DNA from: CAYSWV01 sp964434865
Lineage (GTDB): Bacteria > Cyanobacteriota > Cyanobacteriia > Thermostichales > Thermostichaceae
DNA: 64,000 bases
Direction: 5' to 3'
Assembly (NCBI GenBank): GCA_964434865.1
Contig: CAYSWV010000022.1
Location: forward strand, 8,346 to 72,345
Shown: positions 42,794 to 52,251 of the stretch, piece after piece
Layout of the letters: each line of letters opens with the position of its first letter
How positions within the stretch are numbered: the first letter of the stretch is position 1
Notes under the pieces: model-generated
Database searches by the model: none
Seen by the model: only the letters and a program-made list of their open reading frames with translations
Told to the model about the DNA's origin: nothing
Program-made: the position numbers and the translations under genes

Positions 42794-44089
42794 ATGCGTA
42801 TTTTATCATCAATACTGGTGCTGAGTCTTGCCGGAGCCGTGCAGGCTCAAGATGCACCTGAATTCAGAGCTAGAGGTCTCGTTGCTATTTCGGATGGAGA
42901 CATGATAGCAGCTGCCTATGCGGGCAGTGATCTGGGGCCTAAAGTGGCTGATGATACCCTCAGTGTCATTGATCTACGCCAAGGATTAGAGTCTGTAAGC
43001 GTTACAACAGTGGCAGCATCCAATAGTGTACCTGGCCCCCCTTCAGCTCTCGCTTTATCACCAGATGGCCAAACTGCATTTGTCACCGAAGGCAGAAAGC
43101 CTCGTAGTCTTACTGCTGCCACCCTAGATGATCTAGAAGATGGACGTACACTAACAGCTGTGGACATTTCTGATCTAAACCGACCCCAAGTGGTGACTAC
43201 ACTCACCTTTGATCGCCGTCCTAATGCAGTCAGTGTCAGCCCTAACGGTGACTGGATTGTGGTGACTTTGACAGGAGGTGAGGGTGTCTCAGGTCAGCAA
43301 TTAGCGTTTGTACAATTTAATGGTGAGCGCTTTAGTGAACCTGTCTACCTCTCACTCCCTGAAGTCTCAGAGGAGATCTATCCGGTTATGACCTTGTTTC
43401 ACCCTAGCCGGATGGTTCTAGCTGCTCTGATGGCCCGGCAAAATGAAGTCCGTTTCTTTGAGCTTGAGATCCAAGATGGCCGTCCAACGTTGGCAGTCTG
43501 GAATAATCCAGTTGTGACCGGGAAATACCCTGGTGCAGCTCGGTTTACCCCAGATGGGCGACATCTGTTGATCTCTGAATTTCAGTGGGGTAGTGATGTG
43601 CCAGGTTTTGGGGCTGAAGCACCGGTAGGATCAGTTGCTATGATCCGCTTGGCTGAAGGTGAGGAAGGTCGGCACTCTAGAGTAGCCCGAGTGGAAGGCT
43701 CAGTTAGCCCAGAAGGCTTGGAGATCAGTCCTGATGGAAACTATGCTATTGCTACTAACATTGAACTGTCCTGGCTGTCTAGTGATGATCCACGGTATAG
43801 CCCCTATTCCTCAGTGACTCTTATCGGTATTGATAATGAAAATAGCCGTCTGACTAAGCTCGATGAGACCTTGTTTTATGGTCAGTTGCCTGAGGGAGCT
43901 GCCTTTGATGCCACCAGTCGAAATGTATTGGTTACCTCTTATGGCGATCTTTCAGATGATCTGGCTCCTGGCTTTCTCAAACACTATCGGATTGTAGAGA
44001 CTCAGCGAGGTACACGACTGGCCCCAACAGGCATCCAGTTAGATCTACCCCGTGGTGTCCACCTGGTACTACCACTTCTGAATGAGTAA
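42794..44089 (+). CDS. Secreted beta-propeller protein (YncE/lactonase-like)
   Basis: A 431-residue exported protein. A Sec signal (MRILSSILVLSLAGAVQA) ends in AQA before QDAPEF. The mature part carries propeller-type repeats (GPPSALALSPDGQTAFVTEG, RRPNAVSVSPNGDWIVVTL, YPGAARFTPDGRHLLISEF, SPEGLEISPDGNYAIATNI). It resembles 6-phosphogluconolactonase-like or YVTN-repeat proteins but lacks a recognisable active site, so no reaction is assigned. The next gene, also secreted, begins 25 bases downstream. Confidence 0.85.
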   Translation: MRILSSILVLSLAGAVQAQDAPEFRARGLVAISDGDMIAAAYAGSDLGPKVADDTLSVIDLRQGLESVSVTTVAASNSVPGPPSALALSPDGQTAFVTEGRKPRSLTAATLDDLEDGRTLTAVDISDLNRPQVVTTLTFDRRPNAVSVSPNGDWIVVTLTGGEGVSGQQLAFVQFNGERFSEPVYLSLPEVSEEIYPVMTLFHPSRMVLAALMARQNEVRFFELEIQDGRPTLAVWNNPVVTGKYPGAARFTPDGRHLLISEFQWGSDVPGFGAEAPVGSVAMIRLAEGEEGRHSRVARVEGSVSPEGLEISPDGNYAIATNIELSWLSSDDPRYSPYSSVTLIGIDNENSRLTKLDETLFYGQLPEGAAFDATSRNVLVTSYGDLSDDLAPGFLKHYRIVETQRGTRLAPTGIQLDLPRGVHLVLPLLNE

Positions 44090-44114
44090 ATGATTGCCAC
44101 CTGCGAGGATAATG

Positions 44115-44888
44115 ATGATCAAAACGATGTTACTGACAACACTAGCGCTCACCACAGTGGTCAGTGTTAAGGGTCTCTATGCCCAACAACCTAGCCCTGA
44201 ACAGCTGGATGCCTTTGAAATTGCCACCTCTTTCAAGAGTACAGCAGTAGAGCCTGATCTAAAGGCTATTCTCTTATTTGAAGCCTGTGGTGCAACTCCT
44301 CAAGCCTTAGCCCATGATCTTTTAACAAGCATTGATCAAACTACACTCAGCTCTAAAACCACTCGAAAGGGCGCAGTAGTCGGTGAAAACATAGTACAAC
44401 AACCCGACTGGATCCTCACAGCCACAGTGGCTGCCGATCAAGTGGAACCCCTGACTGTTGATCTACAAAGTCTTTATGAAGGTGAAGATTGTGCTGCTAC
44501 AGCGTTGGTGGGCGACTATATTTCAAGCTGGAATCGGGAACCGTCATGGACTGATCCACAAGGACTTTGGGCTGCTGATCTGCAATACTTGAAAGAGGGC
44601 TTGTTTGAAACTTACCGAGATTATTTAGTTGATATTCAACCGCTCTATGATCAGTATGGCTTTGAGAATGTGGCTCGGATCATCAATATTGAGCCCATTG
44701 ATCTGGCTCGCCCTATTGAAAATCTAGAGACGCCTGATATTGCGATTATGACTTATATTGCCAATTTTCAGGTTGCTTTTGGGGAGTATCGTGAGGATTC
44801 TCGCTTTCCAGCTTTGAGAGAACGGCGGGCTAGTGCGTTGCGGCAATATATTAATTTCACTGGAACACTGGAGCCGCAAAATGGATAA
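44115..44888 (+). CDS. Secreted protein of unknown function
   Basis: A 257-residue protein with a signal peptide (MIKTMLLTTLALTTVVSVKGLYAQQ, cleavage near YAQ-Q). The mature part is soluble, with three Cys and a helical second half (LQYLKEGLFETYRDYLVDI, IAIMTYIANFQVAFGEY). No family recognised. The ATG at 44115 is chosen because GAGG lies six bases upstream; ATG 44112 is too close. It follows the secreted propeller gene by 25 bases and overlaps the start of the next frame by eight bases, so an operon is likely. Confidence 0.7.
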   Translation: MIKTMLLTTLALTTVVSVKGLYAQQPSPEQLDAFEIATSFKSTAVEPDLKAILLFEACGATPQALAHDLLTSIDQTTLSSKTTRKGAVVGENIVQQPDWILTATVAADQVEPLTVDLQSLYEGEDCAATALVGDYISSWNREPSWTDPQGLWAADLQYLKEGLFETYRDYLVDIQPLYDQYGFENVARIINIEPIDLARPIENLETPDIAIMTYIANFQVAFGEYREDSRFPALRERRASALRQYINFTGTLEPQNG

Positions 44889-45120
44889 GAACCTGCAGGA
44901 TCAAGTAGCGGCGCTAATGCTTAATGATCTACTCCACACTTTGATTGCTCAGTTACTTCGCTGGTCTCATGCTGATGTCTCCCAAAGAAGTGAACCTTTG
45001 ACCCCAGCCACCTTAGCTCAACTTGATGATGATATTGAAGCTTATGGTGACCAAGACCTCTCGCTTGCCAAGCTAGCCCAAGTTGCAGGTTGTTCTCCGT
45101 TTTACCTTGCTCATAGGTGA
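44881..45120 (+). pseudogene. Truncated AraC-family regulator
   Basis: ATG at 44881 (overlapping the previous stop) opens 79 codons. The last part, DLSLAKLAQVAGCSPFYLAHR, is the first helix-turn-helix of an AraC/XylS regulator. The frame then stops, six bases before the end of the convergent hpnB gene. The second helix-turn-helix, needed for DNA binding in this family, is absent. The sequence that should follow has been replaced by the hpnB end. It is likely a fragment left by rearrangement. Confidence 0.65.
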
Positions 45121-45125
45121 GAGAT

Positions 45126-46298
45126 CTAAGTTGAAGGATGAGAGTAGGATCGGCCTTTCCACTGCCCTCCTTGACCTCGCCAATGCTGCAAGGCAGAATC
45201 GAGTGTCATCAACGTGTAGAGCAAGCCAATGCCTGGCAACGCTAATCCAAAGACGGGGGAACAGTTGTAGAGCCGCAAGGTGGGTTGATAAGCTACACCC
45301 ATCAAGAGCCAAGTTAACCCAGCTACCAGGCTAAGCGCTAAAGACTGCATCATGATCCCCATCACCAAACTGATCGGCGCAATCCAATAAAGCAACGTCA
45401 TCCCCACCAGGGTCCCCAGCAACAGCCAGGGTGAATAGCTGAGTTGTGTATAGGCTGTCCGTGCCACCATCTGCCACAGACTCGATAAAGCAGGATAGGG
45501 ACGTAAGCTACGAGTCCTTTGTGTTAGCCCGAGCCAGATCCCTCTTGATCCTGAAGATTTTACAGCTTGGGCTAATGCGCAATCATCAATTAAAGCATTC
45601 CGTAATGGTGGCATCCCCCCTATCCGAGTTAGAGCCTCCGATCGAATTAAAATACAGCCTCCAGCCGCCGCCGCTATTGTATGGTTAGGATCATTGACCC
45701 AGGGAAAGGGATATAACTTTTGAAAGAAAAACACAAAAGCCGGAATTAACAACCGCTCCCACACGGATTCACATCGCAACAACACCATCAACGACACCAG
45801 ATCTAACTGATCTTGAACAGCTTTAGTTGTTAGCTCGGCAAGATTAGTATCATGGTGCACAATATCAGCATCAGTAAATAGCCAGTAAGCCGGTGGATCC
45901 GCTTGCTCAGACTGGATCCCTTGTTGGAGTGCCCACAACTTGCCTGTCCAGCCTTCCATCAGAGGTTGACCGTTAACAACTCTCAGGCGAGCCGATTGAT
46001 CAAGGCCTGCAGCAATAGCTTGGGCTATCTCACTAGTATCATCCGTGCTTTGATCATCGACTAAAACAACTTTGAAGGAACCTGGATAGTCTTGAGTGAG
46101 TAAAGATCCTAGCGTTTGGGGCAGCATCTCTGCTTCATTGCGAGCTGGGATCACAGCACAGACACTCGGCCATGACTCCAAATGAGAAGCTGGTGCCTCC
46201 AACCGTTGATCAGCTTGCCAAAACTGGCCCCAACCCCAAAGTAATCCAACCCAGAGCAACAGGGAAATCAGCGTCAATCCTAAAATCAATGTGTGCAT
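45126..46298 (-). CDS. hpnB: Hopene-associated glycosyltransferase HpnB
   Basis: A 390-residue membrane-bound family-2 glycosyltransferase. It has an N-terminal membrane helix (LILGLTLISLLLWVGLLWGW), the nucleotide-sugar domain (CAVIPARNEAEMLPQTLGSL, VLVDDQSTDDTSE, YWLFTDADIVH with the DxD) and several C-terminal helices. The AGGCILIRSEALTRIGGM and RTRSLRPYP segments match HpnB. It should modify bacteriohopanetetrol-type hopanoids and fits with the squalene-hopene cyclase gene at 3.7 kb. The following DUF423 gene is upstream on the same strand. Confidence 0.9.
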   Translation of the reverse strand: MHTLILGLTLISLLLWVGLLWGWGQFWQADQRLEAPASHLESWPSVCAVIPARNEAEMLPQTLGSLLTQDYPGSFKVVLVDDQSTDDTSEIAQAIAAGLDQSARLRVVNGQPLMEGWTGKLWALQQGIQSEQADPPAYWLFTDADIVHHDTNLAELTTKAVQDQLDLVSLMVLLRCESVWERLLIPAFVFFFQKLYPFPWVNDPNHTIAAAAGGCILIRSEALTRIGGMPPLRNALIDDCALAQAVKSSGSRGIWLGLTQRTRSLRPYPALSSLWQMVARTAYTQLSYSPWLLLGTLVGMTLLYWIAPISLVMGIMMQSLALSLVAGLTWLLMGVAYQPTLRLYNCSPVFGLALPGIGLLYTLMTLDSALQHWRGQGGQWKGRSYSHPST

Positions 46299-46352
46299 CA
46301 GGCTGATCTCAACTAACGATAAACCACCACTGCAATCTTTAGCCCTCTAACA

Positions 46353-46730
46353 TTACTTCAAACTCCAAGCCGCTGCCGCTAAACAAATCCAACCTATGAT
46401 CATGGCAACGCCACCAATTGGAGTGATCGCACCTAAAATGCCCATGTTAGTCAAGCTGAGGGCATACAGACTTCCCGAAAAGATCAAGACGCCAAGCGTA
46501 AAGGCAGTTCCAGCCGCAATCAAACGGGATGCATTGAGATTGCCTTGATTAAGCAAGATCCCAACCCAGCCAATAGCTAAAGCATGAATAAACTGATATC
46601 GAGTAGCCACTTCAAAAATGTCTAAAGCCCTTTCACTCAAGCTAGCTTTCAAAGCATGAGATCCAAAAGCGCCACTGGCTACACCCAAGCCACCCAAGAT
46701 TGCGGCAATCATCAAAAAGATCCGAGCCAT
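46353..46730 (-). CDS. DUF423 family membrane protein
   Basis: A 125-residue protein with four transmembrane helices. Family features are GVASGAFGSHALKASLSERALDIFEVATRYQFIHALAIG near the start and LGAITPIGGVAMIIGW at the end. DUF423 proteins are inner-membrane proteins of unknown function. It lies 54 bases upstream of hpnB on the same strand. An 18-bp tandem duplication sits just before its start. Confidence 0.9.
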   Translation of the reverse strand: MARIFLMIAAILGGLGVASGAFGSHALKASLSERALDIFEVATRYQFIHALAIGWVGILLNQGNLNASRLIAAGTAFTLGVLIFSGSLYALSLTNMGILGAITPIGGVAMIIGWICLAAAAWSLK

Positions 46731-46749
46731 AGCCCCTCCAGTAAACTAT

Positions 46750-46785
46750 CCAATAGACGAGTGGGTCCCAATAGACGAGTGGGTC
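46750..46785. repeat. 18-bp perfect tandem duplication
   Basis: CCAATAGACGAGTGGGTC occurs twice head-to-tail (46750-46767, 46768-46785), about 20 bases upstream of the DUF423 start. It is the longest two-copy unit in the window. Confidence 0.95.
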
Positions 46786-46942
46786 ACGGATTAAAACTAG
46801 TTTAAAGTTTGTTTCAAATAGCCACAATTATTAAAAGTTTCTAACGATCAATCTCTAGAGTGGCTATCTGGACTCCTCGGCTCCCCAGACAATGGTATAG
46901 TGACTGGCGTCAAATGCAGATTAGTAGTGGTAATCCCTGACC

Positions 46943-48523
46943 ATGCCCAAAGTCATTGTGACCGACCCCATTGATCAGTCTGGGATCGATATCTTATCCC
47001 AGGTGGCTCAGGTTGATCTCAAGCCTAAGCTTCCGCCTGAGGAGCTGATTGCAGCCATTCCTGAGTATGACGCGATCATGGTTCGCTCAGGGACTCAAGT
47101 TACGGCAGCAGTGATTGCCGCTGGCTCCAAGCTGAAGATCATTGGCCGGGCAGGCGTTGGGGTTGATAACATTGACGTTCCCAGTGCAACTAAAGCTGGG
47201 ATCTTGGTGGTTAATTCTCCTGAAGGCAATACGATCGCCGCCGCTGAGCATGCCCTCACCCTGATGATGGGCTTATCCCGCTATATCTCAGAAGCCAATA
47301 CCTCAGTTAAATCTGGAGAATGGAAACGGCAACAGTTTGTCGGGGTCGAAGTTTATAAAAAAACGCTGGGTGTTGTGGGCCTGGGTCGGATTGGGTCGCA
47401 TGTGGCTCATGTAGCCATGGCTATGGGAATGAAGATCATTGCCTATGATCCCTACATCTCTTTGGAACGAGCTCAACAGATGGGGATTCGACTGGTTGAC
47501 TTTAAAGCTCTGGTACAAGAAGCAGACTATATCACGTTGCACATCCCCAAAACCCCAGAGACAACCCATCTGTTTAATGCTGAGACGTTCGATTTGATGA
47601 AGCCAACTGCTCGGTTAATCAATTGTGCTCGAGGCGGATTGATCGATGAGCAAGCGCTCTGTGAAGCTTTGGAAGCTAAGAAAATTGCTGGGGCAGCTCT
47701 GGATGTATTTACCTCAGAACCACCTACAGATTCGCCTCTATTTAAGTTAGGCAAAGAAATTTTACTGACTCCCCACTTGGGTGCATCTACGGAGGAAGCC
47801 CAGGCCAATGTGGCAATTGATGTGGCTGAGCAAATTCGAGATGTTTTGCTAGGATTACCAGCTCGTTCGGCTGTCAATATTCCTGGCCTCCAACCGGATG
47901 TCTTGGAAAAGCTAAAGCCCTACTTAGATCTGGCTGAAACCCTAGGTAACTTAGTTGGTCAGTTAGCCGGCGATCGAGTCAACCAGCTAGAAATTCGTCT
48001 ACAAGGTGATCTAGCTGAGAAAGATAGTCAGCCCATGGTGATTGCGGTGTTGAAGGGTTTGTTGACCTTGGCACTACGAGAACGGGTAAATTTTGTCAAT
48101 GCTCGGGTGGCTGCTACTGAACGAGGTATCCGGGTCGTTGAAACACGAGATCCTTCATTTAAGGATTACACTGGATCTATCCACTTGACAGCTCATGGAC
48201 CTAACGGTGCCCGGTCTGCAGCGGGAGCCTTGATTAGTGAATATGAAGTTCGGATCACTCAGATCGACGGCTTTCCGATTAACGTACCCCCCTCTAGCAA
48301 CATGTTGATGACCGTTCACCGGGATATGCCAGGCATTATTGGTAAGATCGGTACCCTGCTTGGGGCCTACAATGTCAATATCGCTAGTATGCAGGTAGGT
48401 CGTAAGATCATCCGAGGAGATGCAGTGATGGTGTTGAGTTTAGATGATCCTTTACCGGACGGCATTATTGAAGAAGTGCTGAAAGAGCCTGGGATCCGAG
48501 ATGCATTTGTTGTTAATCTCTAG
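46943..48523 (+). CDS. serA: D-3-phosphoglycerate dehydrogenase
   Basis: A 526-residue enzyme that oxidises 3-phosphoglycerate at the first step of serine synthesis. The NAD-binding loop is GVVGLGRIGSHVA, and the substrate-domain signature GRAGVGVDNIDV is near the start. The catalytic region is INCARGGLIDEQAL and LTPHLGASTEEAQ. An intervening domain is followed by a C-terminal ACT domain (MLMTVHRDMPGIIGKIGTLL), which mediates feedback by serine in this long form. Length fits cyanobacterial SerA. Confidence 0.96.
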   Translation: MPKVIVTDPIDQSGIDILSQVAQVDLKPKLPPEELIAAIPEYDAIMVRSGTQVTAAVIAAGSKLKIIGRAGVGVDNIDVPSATKAGILVVNSPEGNTIAAAEHALTLMMGLSRYISEANTSVKSGEWKRQQFVGVEVYKKTLGVVGLGRIGSHVAHVAMAMGMKIIAYDPYISLERAQQMGIRLVDFKALVQEADYITLHIPKTPETTHLFNAETFDLMKPTARLINCARGGLIDEQALCEALEAKKIAGAALDVFTSEPPTDSPLFKLGKEILLTPHLGASTEEAQANVAIDVAEQIRDVLLGLPARSAVNIPGLQPDVLEKLKPYLDLAETLGNLVGQLAGDRVNQLEIRLQGDLAEKDSQPMVIAVLKGLLTLALRERVNFVNARVAATERGIRVVETRDPSFKDYTGSIHLTAHGPNGARSAAGALISEYEVRITQIDGFPINVPPSSNMLMTVHRDMPGIIGKIGTLLGAYNVNIASMQVGRKIIRGDAVMVLSLDDPLPDGIIEEVLKEPGIRDAFVVNL

Positions 48524-48656
48524 CTCAACATTCGAAGCCTAGCACGACCTCAGTGACAGATCTTTAGCAGCAGAGCAGGTAGCAGACTTTAGGTCACGGT
48601 TGTCAAAGCATTACAAGCGTGGATAGGATCGAGTCTATTGGCTGGAGGCAAAGGCA

Positions 48657-49172
48657 ATGATTGAGATGCACGTCGCTGGGATTGCAGTGGACGCTGTTAG
48701 TCAAACGCCCATCATTATCCTGCGTGATAGTAATGAGCGTCGTGCTCTACCGATTTGGGTAGGCCGGGCTGAGGCAAATGCAATCTTACAGGCTCTTGAG
48801 GATCAAAAACCCTCCCGCCCCATGACCCATGATCTCATCCTAAATTCTTGGGAAACGTGGGGAATCAAAGTTGAACGGATCGTCATCCATGCGTTGATGG
48901 ACAGTACTTTCTATGCTGTGTTAACCACCATTCAAGGTGAGAAGAAACAAGAAATTGACTGCCGCCCTAGCGATGCTATTGCCATTGCTCTAAGAGCTAA
49001 TGTACCTATTTGGACTGTAGAAGAAGTCATTGCAGAAGCCTCCTTACCCATGAATCAAGATGCTGATGAAGCAGAACGGGAAGAGTTCCGCAAATTTGTC
49101 GAAAATGTCAGCCCGAGTGACTTTGTTGAGAGTAGCTCTCGGTTTGACACTCCCATTTCTGATCAAGAGTAA
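48657..49172 (+). CDS. Bifunctional nuclease family protein (DUF151)
   Basis: A 171-residue protein of the bifunctional nuclease/DUF151 family. The core is VSQTPIIILRDSNERRALPIWVG, AEANAILQALEDQKPSRPMTHDLI and IDCRPSDAIAIALRANVPIW. Plant and bacterial relatives have DNase and RNase activity. In cyanobacteria the gene is single-copy and conserved, with unclear role. It starts 133 bases after serA on the same strand. Confidence 0.92.
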   Translation: MIEMHVAGIAVDAVSQTPIIILRDSNERRALPIWVGRAEANAILQALEDQKPSRPMTHDLILNSWETWGIKVERIVIHALMDSTFYAVLTTIQGEKKQEIDCRPSDAIAIALRANVPIWTVEEVIAEASLPMNQDADEAEREEFRKFVENVSPSDFVESSSRFDTPISDQE

Positions 49173-49311
49173 TCGGATTGCTATCAATCAGCCTTCTTGA
49201 CTGGTCCAAACAGCCTTGTTGACTAGTCAATGAGTAACAAGGCATACAGGCTTCAATACCACTTGCCAAATAGCCTTATCTCGATCAAATAGCCATAACA
49301 AATAGCCATAA

Positions 49312-49392
49312 TGCGGATGATGGGACTCGAACCCATAAGGCAAAGCCACACGCCCCTCAAACGTGCGCGTATACCAATTCCGCCACATCCGC
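49312..49392 (-). tRNA. tRNA-Leu (anticodon GAG)
   Basis: A complete class II tRNA of 81 bases on the reverse strand. The acceptor stem GCGGATG pairs with CATCCGC. The anticodon stem is CACGT/GCGTG with loop TTGAGGG, giving GAG. It has an extra arm and T-loop GGGTTCGAGTCCC. It reads CTC and CTT codons. No CCA is encoded. Confidence 0.93.
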
Positions 49393-49587
49393 AGTTTGGA
49401 GTTGATGCTTTTATCGACTTAATCACGCTCAAAGCATCTGCAGGCCTATCATCGTAGCACGGAATTTAAAACTTGTCGTTAGATCGCAAGCAGGGATTAT
49501 TGCTCATTAGCGCATGAACTAGATGATCTGACTTAATCTCAACTCACCTGAGTTACTCTTGAACGGTAACGTCCAATAGCTGGTCCA

Positions 49588-51483
49588 ATGCCAAGCTCAT
49601 CTACAAATCCACCTCTAGATCTTCAGGATCCTCAAGCCCTTGCAGATTGGTTAATGCAAGTCTTAATCGTTAAAATCCCTTGTGTCAGTATTAAAGCGCG
49701 CTACACTCAATATCTTCAACTCTTAATTGAAGCAGATGGTCTACTCGAGATCCAATCCACTGTAGAAATCCTGACACCATTGCTCAATCAGTTACGGTTA
49801 CAGTCACAGCTACCTAAGCAGTTCAGTCAAGTCGATCTTTATGTTTGTCAACGAGGCGAAGTCATTCCTGATTGGTACTCCAAAGTAGATTTGACCCAAG
49901 TGTTTGATCCATCACCTGAACTTACACCTGATCTGGCTCTAACTCATGAAGTTGAATTAATGCCCATATCTGCTACTATATCTGCTGCTGATCAAACCTC
50001 CTCTCATCGCCCTCCCAGTCGTATAGAGGCTGCTAGGGCAGGAGATTTAGAGGCTCTTCATTATATTTTTAATTATTTGCTTCGGGGTGATCGTATTCAG
50101 GCCACTCTACATCTCAATCGTAAAGCAGGCTACTTACAAATTATCTTAATTGGATTAGAGGTGCCAGATGAGACTCGTATGGTTAATTTTCTGGGTAAAA
50201 CAATCGGACGTCTAGAACTCAGATTTCTTCAAAAGTTGCGGATCTCAGGCCAAAAGCAGGGATCCTTTTTCCCAGCTTGGAGTTATGAATTTGATTTAAG
50301 CACCAACCCTACCTTTTGGCATAGCGTTGGCCACATGACCACACGAGTGACTCAAATCAGCACTCAAATGGGCCAGTCTATGGCTGATACCGCATCAGCA
50401 GCCACTACTGCCCTGATCAATGCTGGATCTCAAGCCATAGTGCAAACGACTACTCAAGTTGGCCAAGTCATGAGTGCTGCAGCAGTTCAAGCGACTGCAG
50501 GGATGGGACCCGCTCTAGCTCCGATTACAGATAATCCTCATATCAAAACCCTCACTAAATGTCTTAAGGTAGATTGGCTATCTACTGTTATTGAACAGGT
50601 CAACACTCAAACAGTGACAACCTACGCCCAAAACTTAAAACTTCAGTATTCTGATGAAACGGCTAAACAAATTGCCCGTCGAATCATTGTGCATAAAGTC
50701 TTGCTAGCTGCTGGAACTGGTGTCTTAACCAGTGTGATGCCAGACCCAGCTGCCACTCTTTTAGCTGTTGATCTAGTTGCCAACCTTGCCTTGCAAGTGG
50801 AGATGATCTACCAAATTGCAGCTGCTTATAATCTTGACCTTTCTGATCCAGCTCGTCAGGGTGAAGTCTTAACCATTTTTGGGTTTGCTCTGGGAGGTAA
50901 TGAAGCCGTTAAACTGGGTGCTAGCTATGCCACAAAAGCTGGATTTGATTTTTTAAGATCAGCGCCTGCTGTTGGTAGTGTCATTGCTGTTAGCACGAAT
51001 GTGGCTCTGCTTTATGCATTGGGGTATGCCGCTTGTCGATATTATGAAGCCAAGGTTGATTTAGCCAAAGTTGATCCGCTCACCTCACCAGCCACGATTG
51101 CTATTGCTAGAGCTGCTGGCGAGAATTATCTACCCGTAGCCATTCATCAAGAACTGGTGATGGATCAAATGCTTAGTCATGTGATCTTGGCTGGCTATCC
51201 TGAGAAAACGTGGCCCGAAGTCGTGTCTGAGATCCAATCTGCTAACCTCAGTCCAGCTTCAATCGAGGTCCTCAACGCTCAACTCAGCCATCCCCCTAAT
51301 CTGCAAGATTTACTCGATCAAGTTAACGCCGACTTTGCCATTCCTTTGCTGGCCCGATGCCTCAAGCTAGCTGACACTTACACAGCCTTACATCCTGATC
51401 AGAATGCAGCTCAGTTCACTATTATTCAAACTATTCAGGCCAAGTTTAATATTGATAAAGATAAAGTTGTTAGTTGGAATTAA
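49588..51483 (+). CDS. Cyanobacterial protein with C-terminal EcsC-like domain
   Basis: A 631-residue protein. Residues 1 to about 110 and 150-245 are alpha/beta segments of the type found in cyanobacterial hypothetical proteins (LNQLRLQSQLPKQFSQVDLYVCQRGEVIPDWYSKVDL). A Ser/Thr/Ala/Gln-rich helix (TQISTQMGQSMADTASAATTAL) follows. Residues about 330-520 have small-residue-rich hydrophobic helices (LLAAGTGVLTSVMPDPAATLLAVDL, IFGFALGGNEAVKLGASYATKAG) resembling EcsC/DUF697-type membrane-associated domains. No function assigned. The gene stands alone between the tRNA-Leu and hspA. Confidence 0.7.
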   Translation: MPSSSTNPPLDLQDPQALADWLMQVLIVKIPCVSIKARYTQYLQLLIEADGLLEIQSTVEILTPLLNQLRLQSQLPKQFSQVDLYVCQRGEVIPDWYSKVDLTQVFDPSPELTPDLALTHEVELMPISATISAADQTSSHRPPSRIEAARAGDLEALHYIFNYLLRGDRIQATLHLNRKAGYLQIILIGLEVPDETRMVNFLGKTIGRLELRFLQKLRISGQKQGSFFPAWSYEFDLSTNPTFWHSVGHMTTRVTQISTQMGQSMADTASAATTALINAGSQAIVQTTTQVGQVMSAAAVQATAGMGPALAPITDNPHIKTLTKCLKVDWLSTVIEQVNTQTVTTYAQNLKLQYSDETAKQIARRIIVHKVLLAAGTGVLTSVMPDPAATLLAVDLVANLALQVEMIYQIAAAYNLDLSDPARQGEVLTIFGFALGGNEAVKLGASYATKAGFDFLRSAPAVGSVIAVSTNVALLYALGYAACRYYEAKVDLAKVDPLTSPATIAIARAAGENYLPVAIHQELVMDQMLSHVILAGYPEKTWPEVVSEIQSANLSPASIEVLNAQLSHPPNLQDLLDQVNADFAIPLLARCLKLADTYTALHPDQNAAQFTIIQTIQAKFNIDKDKVVSWN

Positions 51484-51614
51484 CTTGTATCAATCTTGTG
51501 AATTCTAAAGTGACTATCCTCCTAGTTTAGACACATCATTATTTTCGAAATATCACAACCTTTAGCTTCGAAAAAGCCGAACTCACTGATTGATTTCCCT
51601 CAATAGAATATTAA

Positions 51615-51696
51615 TCAAGGAGGAGAAAAAAGCTTAATACCTCCCAGGTTTAATGAACTAATTCTGATGACTAAAATCAATTCAAGGAGGTCTGGT
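51615..51696 (+). promoter_or_regulatory. Candidate RNA switch in the hspA leader
   Basis: The leader contains TCAAGGAGG twice (51615-51623 and 51682-51690; the second is the real ribosome site). Between them lies ACCTCC (51639-51644). ACCTCC can pair fully with GGAGGT at the ribosome site (51686-51691), or its CCTCC with the upstream GGAGG decoy (51619-51623), but not both. This could form a heat- or factor-responsive switch. Proposed from complementarity only. Confidence 0.4.
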
Positions 51697-52131
51697 ATGA
51701 CTCTCGTTCGTTGGCAACCTTTTCGTGAACTCTATTCTTTACAACGTGAGATGAACCGCTTGTTTGACGATTTATCCACAGAGCGTACGCCTGAGTCTCT
51801 AGGCTATGTTCCCTCAGCAGAACTAGATGAGACTCCCGAGGCTTATCACCTTAAATTGGAGATCCCTGGCATCGACAAAGACAATTTGGATATTCAGGTA
51901 ACAGCTGAGGCTGTGACTGTGACAGGCGAGCGTCGCTCTGAGACCAGAACTGAAGAGCAGGGTATGACTCGTAGTGAGTTTCGCTATGGCAAGTTCCAAC
52001 GGGTGATTCCACTATCGAGTCGGATTGATCATCAAAATGCTAAAGCTGAGTACAAAGATGGCATTTTGAATCTACATTTGCCGAAAGCTGAAGAAGACAA
52101 AAATAAGGTTGTCAAAGTCAACATTGGCTAA
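51697..52131 (+). CDS. hspA: Small heat-shock protein Hsp20/HspA
   Basis: A 144-residue alpha-crystallin-type chaperone that holds unfolding proteins at heat and protects membranes. The start MTLVRWQPFRELYSLQREMNRLFDDL, the domain core YHLKLEIPGIDKDNLDIQVTAEAVTVTGERR, FRYGKFQRVIPL and AEYKDGILNLHLPK are all canonical. AAGGAGGT lies six bases before the ATG at 51697; an ATG at 51667 is in frame but has no ribosome site and adds non-conserved residues. Confidence 0.95.
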   Translation: MTLVRWQPFRELYSLQREMNRLFDDLSTERTPESLGYVPSAELDETPEAYHLKLEIPGIDKDNLDIQVTAEAVTVTGERRSETRTEEQGMTRSEFRYGKFQRVIPLSSRIDHQNAKAEYKDGILNLHLPKAEEDKNKVVKVNIG

Positions 52132-52251
52132 TGAGAAACGGGGTCGAGTTAGTCGTGGTGCTGACCCAGCTGACTCGATCCTACTCTCAGAATCAGTCTG
52201 ACATTAGCTAGCCATTATTGAAAGTGAACACTAGGTTTGGAGGCTCAATCA

